Shown here piece after piece: positions 11,735 to 21,603 of a stretch of 64,000 bases of DNA. A program made the translations under genes and the position numbers. The notes under the pieces are model-generated. The model ran no database searches. It was not told the DNA's origin and saw only the letters and a list, made by a program, of their open reading frames with translations. Position 1 is the stretch's first letter. Each line of letters opens with the position of its first letter. Origin of the DNA: Raphanus sativus (taxonomy: Eukaryota; Streptophyta; Magnoliopsida; Brassicales; Brassicaceae). The DNA is taken from positions 43,380,908 to 43,444,907 of the forward strand of contig NC_079516.1 in assembly GCF_000801105.2 (NCBI RefSeq). The letters are read 5' to 3'.

Positions 11735-13006
11735 ATTATTTAAAATATGAAAGAAAGTGTGACAAATGTGTATGCATGGTTACGGACCTTACGTATGGTT
11801 GGTAGTGCGGTGTGGACGGGATATGCCGCCGAAAATATCATAATTGATTTTTATGATCAACCAATCTCTATACCTGCACATTTTTTTAAAGGATATGCTT
11901 ACTTACACATATAAAATAACTTGATATCATAAATAAATTTAGCTGATCGACGTCATGAAAGTAGCTTCTCTTCTACTCCTAATTAATCTAGTAAATTTTG
12001 GTCAAGTGGGAAAACAAACCAATACCTAGAATTTTGTAAACTGAAAAATCTCTCACAAAAGTTTACAAACAGTAAACTTTGGAAGCAAATTCGAAATATT
12101 ATACTTATTAAAATAATTTTTAATTAAATAATAGGTTAATTTGGTGGATACTAGTTGCCAAGATAGAACTTTATGTACCAAAGGTATACATTTAATAAAA
12201 CACAATTTATAAATTACCAAAAGTTTATAAAAAATTTCTACAATTATTAATAATTTAAATTTTTACTATATTTTAATTTGTTATATTTTAAAATATTTTT
12301 TGCACATCGGCCATTCTTCTGATGTTAATGAGGTGGACGTAGAATTTACAGTGAATTGATTTAAAACCCAAAAAAATGATAAAATTAATAAATTACCTTT
12401 GTCAAAAATTTAAATTAACAAACTACCTATAATGTGACAAGTTTGACGTCTATCAACTAAAGTACTATGGTGTTGGATTTAGGATATTGACTTAATTAGG
12501 ATATAAATTATGTATACAGACTGAAATTTCACTAAATTTTATCAGCACAAATCATTTCCAACAGAATCATATTTTAGCTTATTATCGTAGGTATATCTAC
12601 ATATTTCTATAGTTTTTTGTTATGATTTATTAGGCTATATAGTTATGCAGAATTTTCTAAGATAATATTGCATTGTATATCAAATTTGTTGGTTTACATT
12701 GACCAAATTTAAACTAATAAACTATTAATTTATAATTTTAGTAACTATTAGTTAATCAAAATATAAGTAGCATATAATTCTAAACAAATTTATTATCGTC
12801 AATAACAGATTTCATTATTAAACGAGTTCACTATTTCATTGTTGAGTTTGGCTTAGACCAATTATTATCAGATTATCTTAATCATTGTCGTCTTATTCAA
12901 ACTCACTTTCATGGGTCCTTCCAGTTTTTTTTTGTCTTTTTCTTCGTCATAATTTTTTTTTTGTCAACTCCTCGTCATAATTTTAATAATAGTACAACTA
13001 ACAATT
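11735..13006. other. AT-rich intergenic stretch, nothing recognised
   Basis: No long open frame, RNA gene or transposon terminus found, apart from the micro-insertion at 12944-12984. Confidence 0.5.
12944..12984 (-). repeat. micro-insertion, 13-bp duplication
   Basis: TCGTCATAATTTT occurs at 12944-12956 and 12972-12984. The insert reads GGAGTTGAC plus A6 on the minus strand. Confidence 0.6.
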
Positions 13007-13539
13007 TAGGGGTGGATACAAGCAGAGCTAGTATTTTCGGTTTATTCGATGTTCCGCTTAATTTATACGAATAATAAAATTTTGGATTCTTATTTATTTT
13101 GTTAAAAATAAATATTTGTAGTTTCAAGAACTTGTTAAAAATGGTTTAACTTGTACGAATAATAAAATTTTAGAATTATATCAGATTTGCAAGTTATTTA
13201 TTTTATTTTATCACTTGTTACTTGCAAATTACTTGATAATTATTAATAAATTATTTAGTAATTTGTTGGAATTCAAATCTAAATAATATTATTCTTTATA
13301 AAGAATATCTCGTTGTTTTTTATATTCTAGTTAACTCTATTAATAAAATAAAGTAACAAGCCAAACAACACCAAGTAATTATTTTTATTTCAATACTTAA
13401 TACTTGTATTATACTTACAAGTAAATTAAATAGATTATTTGATACTCTACTTTGTAAACCAAAAACTTAAATTTTAAGGATCAAGTATAGACCAAATAGC
13501 GAATATAGGGAAAATATCAATTAATTATACCCATTCCTA
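13007..13539. mobile_element. hAT-like short element, imperfect ends
   Basis: The left end TAGGGGTGGATAC and right end TATACCCATTCCTA are imperfect inverted repeats. They are flanked by CTAACAAT-like and CTAACATT-like sequence, an imperfect 8-bp target duplication as in hAT elements. The 533-bp interior is AT-rich and non-coding. Confidence 0.5.
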
Positions 13540-15173
13540 ACTAACATTGATTATATATAATATTTTATTTTGAAATTAATTATATATGTATATAATGATT
13601 TCATGTCGGAACATTTTTAGAACATCTTCAGCTCTGTTTTATTTTGTATTCAAAATAAAGTTTACAATAAATTTGTTACAGTTTTTATTTTTTATTCTAC
13701 AACTGAATAAAAATAAAATTACTTTATAAATTTAATAATAAAAATTTTGTTAGTATCTTATTTTCCACTTCAAAATAGAATATAATTAGACTAAAATTCA
13801 ACTTTATAATGAGAATACACTTTTGAAAATGAATAAAGTAATACATAAATGCTTTTAATTGATAGATCAAGCAACTTTCAAATGTTCGTACTAGTTATGG
13901 AAAATAAAAATGCGACCCTTTTGAAAAGATAAAATCATCTTTGCGTTGTTGCAGGGGAAAACGTCACATGTATCTTCTCTGTTGACAAAATAAATGGAAC
14001 CTTCTCTTCCCAATTTTCAGGATATCTTGCAATTAAGATTGGTGTTAGGTACTTAGGTTTATATGACTTATTGAACACTATTGGTATTCACTATTCAGTA
14101 TTCACATTTGTTTGACATATTTTGAAGGAACCTTCTCCTGAAACGGGTTTCCAAGAACAAAGAAAATCCCACGTTTTCAATTCAATTTAATAACCAATAT
14201 CTTGTCGTCTTTGGTAGCCTGTTTTCAAGGAATATCGCACTTACCTGTTACTTTTTTTTTTAAAAAGTCTTACCAGTTACTTCTGCTTTTTTATCTTTTA
14301 TGTTTTATTTTCTTTAGGATGAGAATAAAATTAATTGAAATCAGGTCTTGAATATTTATGAGTATTGTATGGTTGTACTTCTTGCTTCTTTATAATTGCT
14401 ATACTTTCCTATTTTTAGTTTTAGTTTTAACCTATTAGGTTTTTAGTGTTTTCAATAAATTAATAGAAAATGATGCGGATTGATAAGATAAGACTAAAAT
14501 AAAATTCTCTGATGATTTAGTAACAAGATCACTAGTGTCTTAAAATAAATCACATTATCTTGCAAAAAAAAATAACAGCAAAGGATCCTCAAAGTCAAAC
14601 ACTCCTTCAATGAGTTGGTCCAAGTTGTTTACCTTTTGACTTTTAAATTTAATCTACCTAACTTAAAGTTCTAAATTTTGTACCTCCAGTAAAACGTATA
14701 ATTGTTTTTTTTTTTGAACTGGAAACGTATAATTGTTTCTTTACTACTTTTCACTTATAGATTAGAATATCATGACTAGAGAAATCCATATTTTTGATAT
14801 ATCTATATATGTAGAGGGATGGCTTATTGGTTTTAAAGTTTGGAAAATACAATTAATATTACGTAAATTACTGAGCCATTTTTTACAGTAATTAATGATC
14901 AAATATAATTTGTAACTAAAGAGGTTTAGTTAACAGTGGAAAACTTATATCTAAGAACATGTCATTTATTAACCAACGGAATACTTTACAACGCAAGAAA
15001 CAATCAAGTAGCTGCGAAAAAAATCTGTCTATGCCTTTCGGGAAACTTAAACACAAGAAACTTAGGATCCATACAACAAATTTATCAACTAAAAACCATT
15101 TTAAATGGAAAAAATCAACTTTTGATTCTTGGATAAGAGAAATCGCTGAAGAATGTGAAACCATTCACATGAA
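13540..15173. other. intergenic, 3' flank of the bHLH gene
   Basis: AT-rich DNA with no recognised gene. A weak MITE-like start (AGAACATCTTCAG) lies near 13620 without a matching right end. Open frames at 14916-15243 overlap the last bHLH exon in wrong frames. Confidence 0.5.
14692..14738 (-). repeat. micro-insertion, 16-bp duplication
   Basis: AAACGTATAATTGTTT occurs at 14692-14707 and 14723-14738. The insert reads CCAGTTC plus A8 on the minus strand. In that orientation the duplication begins AAACAA. Confidence 0.65.
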
Positions 15174-16887
15174 CTATGATAAACCACAACTCAAGCTCTT
15201 CACAACGTCCTCAACTTTCATATCAAAATCGCCTGTCTTCTGAAAATATTACATAATATTATTTTTTTTCTACACAATATTATTTAGATATTTTGACTAA
15301 TGAGATTTTCAAGTCAAAAGTCATGCTAATTTTGAAACATGCTTGTGCCATAACGATAACGATCATCAAAAATAAACACAAACTATGAATGCTCTATATA
15401 TATATATTCACAAATTAAACAAGTTCAGGCTATTTCCTCCAAAACATATACGCTGGAGTTTATTATATATATGGAGTTTTGAATGAGAATATAGATTTTT
15501 TTTTACTAATATGAGAATATAGTTACCTGAGCGATAATAGAGATGTCGGAAGTTTGTCCAAATGGCAAGAGACTGCTGTTGGTGATCGATAAACCAAGCT
15601 TCTCAATCTCACCCATAATCTTGATCAGATGACCCTTTTGCTTCTCACATATGATTTTAATAAGAACATCTTTTCCCGAAACCCTAACTTCGATCTCTGG
15701 AAGATTCGAGCTGGAGCAGTCACGATTTCCATCTGAGAAAGATGGTGATAATTGATGATGCTCATCCAAAACCAGAAGAGATTTCGTCACAAGAACAACT
15801 GATTCCAGTGTTCTTCCTTTCTTTTGTTTTTCATACTCGTTCACACTCTCTTGGAGGTACTTTATATGCTTTATTGCATCTCCCAACACAGAAGCCTTGT
15901 CCATCTAAAACACACATATATGATAGTATATGTCAATAGCACGTAAGCATATTTAGACTCAGCCAAATTTATGAATGTCCATGATCAACCTGAAACTCCA
16001 AATGAGATTTGTTTTTTCAAAAAGGCCATTAGTCTTATGGGAACGTTTTAGGATTTGGACTTTCTTATAGTCGGTTCTGGCCAAAGAATCTAGTTTCATA
16101 ACTGGGAGACTTCAAGGCAAAATTCAAACAAAATTTTATCGTCATAGCAAAGAAAATTGAGAAGAAAGTATCATCAACTGGTTATACTGAGATACAGCTC
16201 ATGATGTTCATATCATCTACATAGAACCGTAATCCACAAAGAAGAAAAAAAGGAGAGATTTTATAAATATGTACCTTCTTTAGACCAGGAATTAGGGCAG
16301 AAAGAGCTACAAATCTTTGAGTAAGTTTTTCTCTCCGTTTTCTTTCGGCCAATATGTGTTCTTGAGCATTTGATGGGCTTCGAGTTAAAGGTTGAGCCCT
16401 CTTTGTCCCTCTTCTTATCAGATCTGGTGATCCAACTTCTTCACTGGGGATAAATATTAAGTTTGGAGACTTGTGGTTCATAACTTTTAATCCCATCTTT
16501 TCGAAAGAAAGAATTCTAGAAGATGGCTGAGGGAGTGGAGAAGTAGAATTGAGAAAAGGATAAAGAGGTAAATTTGGTGATTCGTGAGTGGTCTTGAGGA
16601 TCTTTGAAGGTTTCTGATCTTCAACCAAATCATCATTACAAGAAGCACCAAAGTTATAACAAGTGGTAGTATCATTAAGAGACGAAAGAGATTGTGGAAA
16701 ATCTCCTATGAGTGAGTTCATGTGGTATTGGTGGATGATGTTGTACTCTTCGATATCCTATAGAAAAACCAAATAATTAAGAATCATAAAATTTGCTAAT
16801 TTTATGTATGCATATGTAGTAACATACCAATTCGGAGGTCCATTTGGTTGACAATACGTTCATCTTCGTGGCCATTTTTGCTAGCAT
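15174..16887 (-). CDS. bHLH transcription factor, subgroup IVa (bHLH18/19/20/25 group)
   Basis: Four exons: 16828-16887, 16275-16757, 15527-15904 and 15174-15239, all phase 0, giving 328 aa. Translation from ATG 16863 would give 320 aa and aligns better with the N terminus I recall for bHLH25 (NVLSTKW). The basic region EHILAERKRREK at about residues 153-164 has the His/Glu/Arg residues that bind E-boxes. Helix 1 is TQRFVALSALIPGLKK. Helix 2 starts MDKASVLGDAIKHIKYLQES, so the domain is split by an intron. A C-terminal ACT-like dimerisation region starts near residue 249 (LPEIEVRV). The last exon encodes a short tail (FDMKVEDVVKSL). This subgroup includes NAI1, which controls ER bodies, and bHLH25-type factors. 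The arm resembles bHLH25, although synteny suggests the bHLH18-20 cluster. It looks functional, as a nuclear transcription factor. Confidence 0.92.
15483..15522 (-). repeat. micro-insertion next to a bHLH splice donor
   Basis: ATGAGAATATAG occurs at 15483-15494 and 15511-15522. The insert reads ATTAGT plus A9 and T on the minus strand. The right copy ends four bases inside the intron that begins at 15526, so the insertion lies within about 20 bp of the 5' splice site of the last intron. Confidence 0.55.
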
Positions 16888-17059
16888 CTTAAGTAGTCAA
16901 GAATCTGAAAATATGTAAGCATGAGAAGAACATTATTAATTAACAAAGATAATTAAAATATGTAAACAACAACTTTCTTGAATTCTAAACGTTTGGTCTA
17001 AAAACTTCAAAGGAATTGAAGAAATTAGTGCAGTCTAACAAAAATGAAATTGAAGCGTA

Positions 17060-17131
17060 CCTTCTTCTGAGAGAGAGGAGAGAGAGAGATTGGGGTTTGC
17101 TAATGGCTGACCAAGATATAGATATATATAG
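17060..17131 (-). promoter_or_regulatory. bHLH core promoter and 5' UTR exon
   Basis: On the minus strand a TATA-like TATATATA lies at 17123-17130. About 25 bases downstream is a GA/CT-rich leader ending in AGAAG followed by GTACGC near 17060. That donor can splice to an acceptor just before the ATG (ATTTTCAG near 16910), giving a 5' UTR intron. Confidence 0.5.
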
Positions 17132-17497
17132 AACTCTGAAGTCATGTGTACGTACGTGTGAAAGGCGATCAAATACAATCAGACATTATTAGTTGGTAAT
17201 GTTAATTAAATTAAACATAATTAATATTTAACACTCTAAGAGATCTTAATACCAAATGTGTATCTATTACAAAATATGAAGATTTAAGATCGAAAGTACG
17301 ATTATAAGAGATATAGTGAATAAATTGTGCGAATTTTTTAAGATTGGAAAATGCTATATTTTAAAATTTTGTTGACTTATATTGACAATAATATGCATAA
17401 AATATTTTCTTTTGATAAAGAATGAAATATAATTTTTAATACTTTAAAGTACACAAAGTTGGGTTGTATATATTTCTCTATATACAACACTTGCAAA

Positions 17498-18344
17498 CAG
17501 GGTCGTCTTTTAGGACGTGCAAGTGGAGCGGTCGAACAGGATCCAAAATATTAGAAGGTCTATAATCTATTTCTGTTATAATATAATAGTTATAAATTTA
17601 GAATCATATTTTATACAAAAATCAGAATAACTATATTTGAATTTAGGTTCAGTATTTATAACCAGTAAATGTAAATTACAATTTTTTATTTTGTTTATAT
17701 AACTAACTAAAAATGCAATAAATTAGGACGTAATTAATATTTATATCAATTATATATTTTGGAAAGTAAGAAATAGTTTTTAATGTGTGTTTAAATATTC
17801 AATGGTAGTATATAAAGTTAATATTTTAATTGATTATGTTTTGGAAATAATTATTAATTAGTGATTATAAATATGGATAACAAAATATATTTTTCATCAT
17901 TTTTTAATTAGAAATAGCAAACACGAAGAAAAGAAAACTAGCTTACAACTTCTGTTAACAAAAAAAGAGTGATTTGTCCAATCAAGAGTATATAGCTAGC
18001 TATCCAGATTTTGTTACTCTGCTATATTTGTAGATTATGATTTTTGATTATGCAAATAATAAACATAAAATAATAACCGAAAATTTAGAAGAATGATCAA
18101 ATTTGATGATTTGATCGATGATTTTGCATTGAAAAATGTCAAATAATCATGTTTAGTGATTTGATCAATGATTTTGCATTAAAAACTAAAAAACGGTGTT
18201 ATTTAGATATAAAATAATTAAATTGATAGATTTATTTTATATTATACTGATATTTTGTACAAAAATCAAAATTATTTTAGATTATTAAAAAGAGTCTTAT
18301 TTTCTTATTTTGAACAGGGTCCGTCTAAAGTTTGAGACGGCCCT
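17498..18344. mobile_element. non-autonomous hAT element with perfect target duplication
   Basis: The element runs from CAGGGTCGTCTT to AGACGGCCCTG, terminal inverted repeats with one mismatch in the first ten or so bases. It is flanked on both sides by CTTGCAAA (17490-17497, 18345-18352), a perfect 8-bp target duplication diagnostic of hAT. A second partial copy of the end motif (CAGGGTCCGTCT) sits just inside the right end at about 18314. No transposase frame exists in the 847 bp. Confidence 0.88.
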
Positions 18345-18589
18345 GCTTGCAAAGATGAAAGACGTAAGTTTTTTAAAAGTTGTTGCTTTAAATATTCCAG
18401 TATTTAGTAGTACATAAAAGATCAACGTGAAAGAAAAAAAACAGGTAGTGCTAAAGCGTTGCACCAAAACTAAAAGAAGAAACTTTAAATGACGAATGGA
18501 TTTCTTAAGGACTTGAGGAGAGCTAGCTTCCCCGAAAGATGTGAACTATATTTCGTGTTTGTAACCTTGTTATCGAATACCAAATTTAA

Positions 18590-19440
18590 CCAAAAAAAAA
18601 AAAAAAACTTAGCTTCACCCCCTAAATTGAACCTCTACATTCACCCACCAATAGGAATTAGTTAATTGAGATTTGATATCTCTTAAAAAAGAAAACCAAG
18701 TAATAAGAATTTAATGAAATAAAATTATGTTTTTAAATAAATAAAAATTAGTAGCAATTATCAAAAAAAAAAAAATTAATATTGATAAATCCGTCAGAAA
18801 ATACTAAACCCTAAACCCTAAATTCTAAACTCTAAACCTTATATTCTAAATACTAAACCCTAAACCCTAGGGAAAAGCCTGAACCCTTGGGCAAATCCTA
18901 TACCCTAACCCTTAAATTTAAACCAAACCTTAAATCATAAACTAAATCCTAATCCCTAAACCCTAAATTATAACCCCTAATACTAAACCCTAAATCCTAA
19001 ATTCCAAAATGGTTTATGGTTTAGGATTAAGGGTTTATGATTTAATATTTGTCAAAGAGTTTAGGGTTTAGGGGTTCGTGTTTAGAATTTAGGGTTTAAT
19101 ATTATTGTTTATGATTAAGGGTTTAGGGTTTAGGTTTTAAGATTAACGATTTAGGATATAGGATTTACCCAAGGGTTCAGGCTTTCCCCAAGAGTTTAAG
19201 GTTTAGTATCTAGAATTTAGGGTTTAGGGTTTAGTATTTTCTGACGGATTTATCGATATTAAAAAAAATATTTCTTTTATAATTGCTACTATTTTTTATT
19301 TATCTAAAAACATAATTTTATTTCATTAAATTCTTATTACTTGGTTTCCTTTTTTAAGAGATATCAAATTTTAATTAACTAATTCCTATTGGTGGGTGAA
19401 TGTAGAGATTCACCTTAGGGGGTGAAACTAAGTTTTGTTC
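18590..19440. mobile_element. long inverted-repeat element with telomere-like core, copy 1
   Basis: Arms of roughly 200 bp (CTTAGCTTCACCCCCTAA... near 18607; its complement ends near 19440) are about 85-90% complementary by eye. Inside each arm are degenerate CCCTAAA-type repeats (about 18804-19005) that switch to TTTAGGG-type repeats (about 19010-19235). The right end reads TTGTTC and is followed by A9. The left end is lost in a poly-A tract. The ends plus A9/A10 flanks are compatible with a MULE-type element with long terminal inverted repeats and a 9-10 bp target duplication, but homopolymer flanks are weak evidence. Confidence 0.65.
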
Positions 19441-19449
19441 AAAAAAAAA

Positions 19450-20215
19450 GAACAATATTTAGATTCACCCTTGGGGTGAACTTATGAATTCACCTCTTTC
19501 CTTATTCTAATAAAGTTACCATATATAAATTAATGACACATAAATGAATAAATAAATAATAAACTTTTAAAATACTAAAATAGCTAAAAAAAATAATAAC
19601 GAAAATTTTAACCAAACCTTAAATCATAAATTTTAAATCTTAAATCTAAACACAAACTCTAAACCCAAATTTTAAACTCAAACCCTAAACCCTAAACCAT
19701 AAACCCAAACCTATACCCTAAATTTAAATTATATACCCTAAATCCTAAACCCTAAACCCAAACCTATACCCTAAACCTAAATCTAGTCTCTAAACCCAAA
19801 CTTTTAGGGTATAGAGTTTGGATTTGTGGTTCACAGTTTGAGATTAAAGTTTAGGGTTTAGGTTTAGAGTTTGGGTTTAGGGTTTACGGTTTGGGTTTAG
19901 GGTTTAGAATTTGAGTTTAGATTTAGGATTTAGGGTATATAATTTAGGTTTATAGTTTAGAGTTTAGGGTTTTAGTTTAAAATTTAGGATTTAAAATTTA
20001 GGTTTAGGGTTTGTGTTTAGATTTAGGGTTTAAAATTTATGATTTAAAGTTTAAAGTTAAAATTTTCATTATTTCCTTTAGCTATTTTAGTATTTTAAAA
20101 TTTTATTATTTATTTATTTATTTATGTGTTATTAATCAATATATGATAACTTGATTAGAATAAGGAAAGAGGTAAATTCTTAAGTTTATCCGAGGGGTAA
20201 ACCTAAGTATTGTTC
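19450..20215. mobile_element. long inverted-repeat element with telomere-like core, copy 2
   Basis: Starts GAACAATATTTAGATTCACC and ends with the near complement (...CCTAAGTATTGTTC at 20215). The arms pair for more than 150 bp. The core again changes from CCCTAAA-type repeats (about 19615-19800) to TTTAGGG-type (about 19800-20060). It is bounded by A9 on the left (19441-19449) and A10 on the right (20216-20225). Its ends match those of copy 1 (GAACAA..TTAG.TTCACCC), so the two are related insertions lying side by side. Confidence 0.68.
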
Positions 20216-20762
20216 AAAAAAAAAACCTTGTTTCCAATCATATGATTCATGAAATATTATTGTTGCCGCTAAACATAATACATAAATATAAATCCAACTT
20301 TCCAAACAAACAACTTTGATATACATACGTATTTCAAAAGATAACCAGTTTATGTTATAAGCAACTTCATACCAAATTTTTCTCAAAAGAATATAGGTAA
20401 TATTCCCATTTTTGGTCGAATAGTAAAATTAATGTAGGGTATAAGAAAAATATAACGAAATCTTCAAGAAGACTTAATTATTATCATACTTATTCCGAAA
20501 TGTATTGTCATTTGCCAACAAGAATGTATTCAAATAATTAAAATCTTATATATTTTGTAAACAACGCTCGCTATTTAATTAATTATCAGAGATAAACAAA
20601 GATTTTACACTCGTCCGCTACAAATGGTGGGTCCAATCATTATTAATAAAAAAAGTTCATTATTTTTCTCTTTGTTGTTTACAATTTAGCATGGCACCAA
20701 ACTAAGATCTCCTCTTGATTTTTTTTCTTTCTATAGTATTGGACTGTTGGTATCGCATTGTT

Positions 20763-20964
20763 TCTTTTTTTTTTTCTTTTTGATAATTCAGGTATCCGGA
20801 CTTCTCACTTATTCCGACTATCCCACCGCGTCCAACTAAAATTGGCGAAAAAATTTATGGAGACCAAACAGAAACCATGTTAAATCCACTGTGACCGGGG
20901 CTCGAACTCGTGATAGTGGACACCTCAGCCGAGTTTCCTTTACTATCAGACCACGAGGTCCGGT
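20763..20964 (-). mobile_element. tRNA-derived SINE with 16-bp target duplication
   Basis: Read on the minus strand it has an A-box-like TGGTCTGATAGTAAAGG, a B box GAGTTCGAGCCCC and an end ...CTGAATTATC followed by an A-rich tail. TTGGTATCGCATTGTT flanks it at 20747-20762 and 20965-20980. In tail orientation the duplication starts AACAATG. This is a typical Brassicaceae SINE of about 200 bp. Confidence 0.85.
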
Positions 20965-21474
20965 TTGGTATCGCATTGTTATTTGTTACAATTTTTTTTG
21001 GTTTAACAGTCAAAGTCAGTTTCACACCCATCAATTAGAAATTTATTTTTCTTTGCTTTAAGAAAAATGTTACTTTATAAACCATATTCCCTCTGCAGGA
21101 TTAATTATGTGAACAAAAATATGCATGGTCTTATCTAAAAATTTAGGTATAAACAAGGAAAATAAAGTGACCTCGAATTTGAAATAAACCCACGACACTA
21201 AATATTTATGGTCACATGGATGTAAGGGCCATGCTTTGGATCTCATTTGAATATCTAGAGAAAAATGATTCATCTGTGAACCGCATTTTTGTTCGAAGAT
21301 TAGTCCGAATATTTTCATAGATCCAAGATATCCTAGATAAATAAAAGAAAACAAGGAAAATAAAGTGGTTGTAAAAAGTTGCGAGGAGACACATCCAACT
21401 CTTTTGATGGGGTTTTATAGTGTCTCGTACAACCGTGACATTCTATATGCGGCATATATATTGTTTTAAGGTTT

Positions 21475-21514
21475 CTTCTTAATATTGTTTTTTAAACACT
21501 TCTTAATATTGTTT
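21475..21514 (-). repeat. 16-bp direct repeat, 8-bp spacer
   Basis: CTTCTTAATATTGTTT occurs at 21475-21490 and 21499-21514, separated by TTTAAACA. It has the micro-insertion layout, but the A/T run is short. Confidence 0.45.
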
Positions 21515-21561
21515 AACTATACAAATTAATAGCAAAACTATCCCTGCCCTGCATTTTACTC

Positions 21562-21603
21562 GAACCACCAACAACATTCTTTTTTGAACCACCAACAACA
21601 TTC
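21562..21603. repeat. micro-insertion: T6 between 18-bp duplications
   Basis: GAACCACCAACAACATTC occurs at 21562-21579 and 21586-21603, with only six T residues between. Confidence 0.65.

Noticed and set aside
14916..15243. Open frames overlapping the last bHLH exon
   Set aside because: Three overlapping frames on both strands without motifs. The spliced bHLH exon (15174-15239) accounts for the conserved part.
18804..20060. Relic of a telomere-to-telomere chromosome fusion
   Set aside because: A fusion of chromosome ends would read TTTAGGG then CCCTAAA on one strand. Here the order is CCCTAAA then TTTAGGG, twice, inside matching non-telomeric arms, so a transposon-type inverted repeat fits better.
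20763..20964. tRNA gene
   Set aside because: A- and B-box-like sequences exist but there is no cloverleaf, and the unit has an A tail and a target duplication: a SINE.
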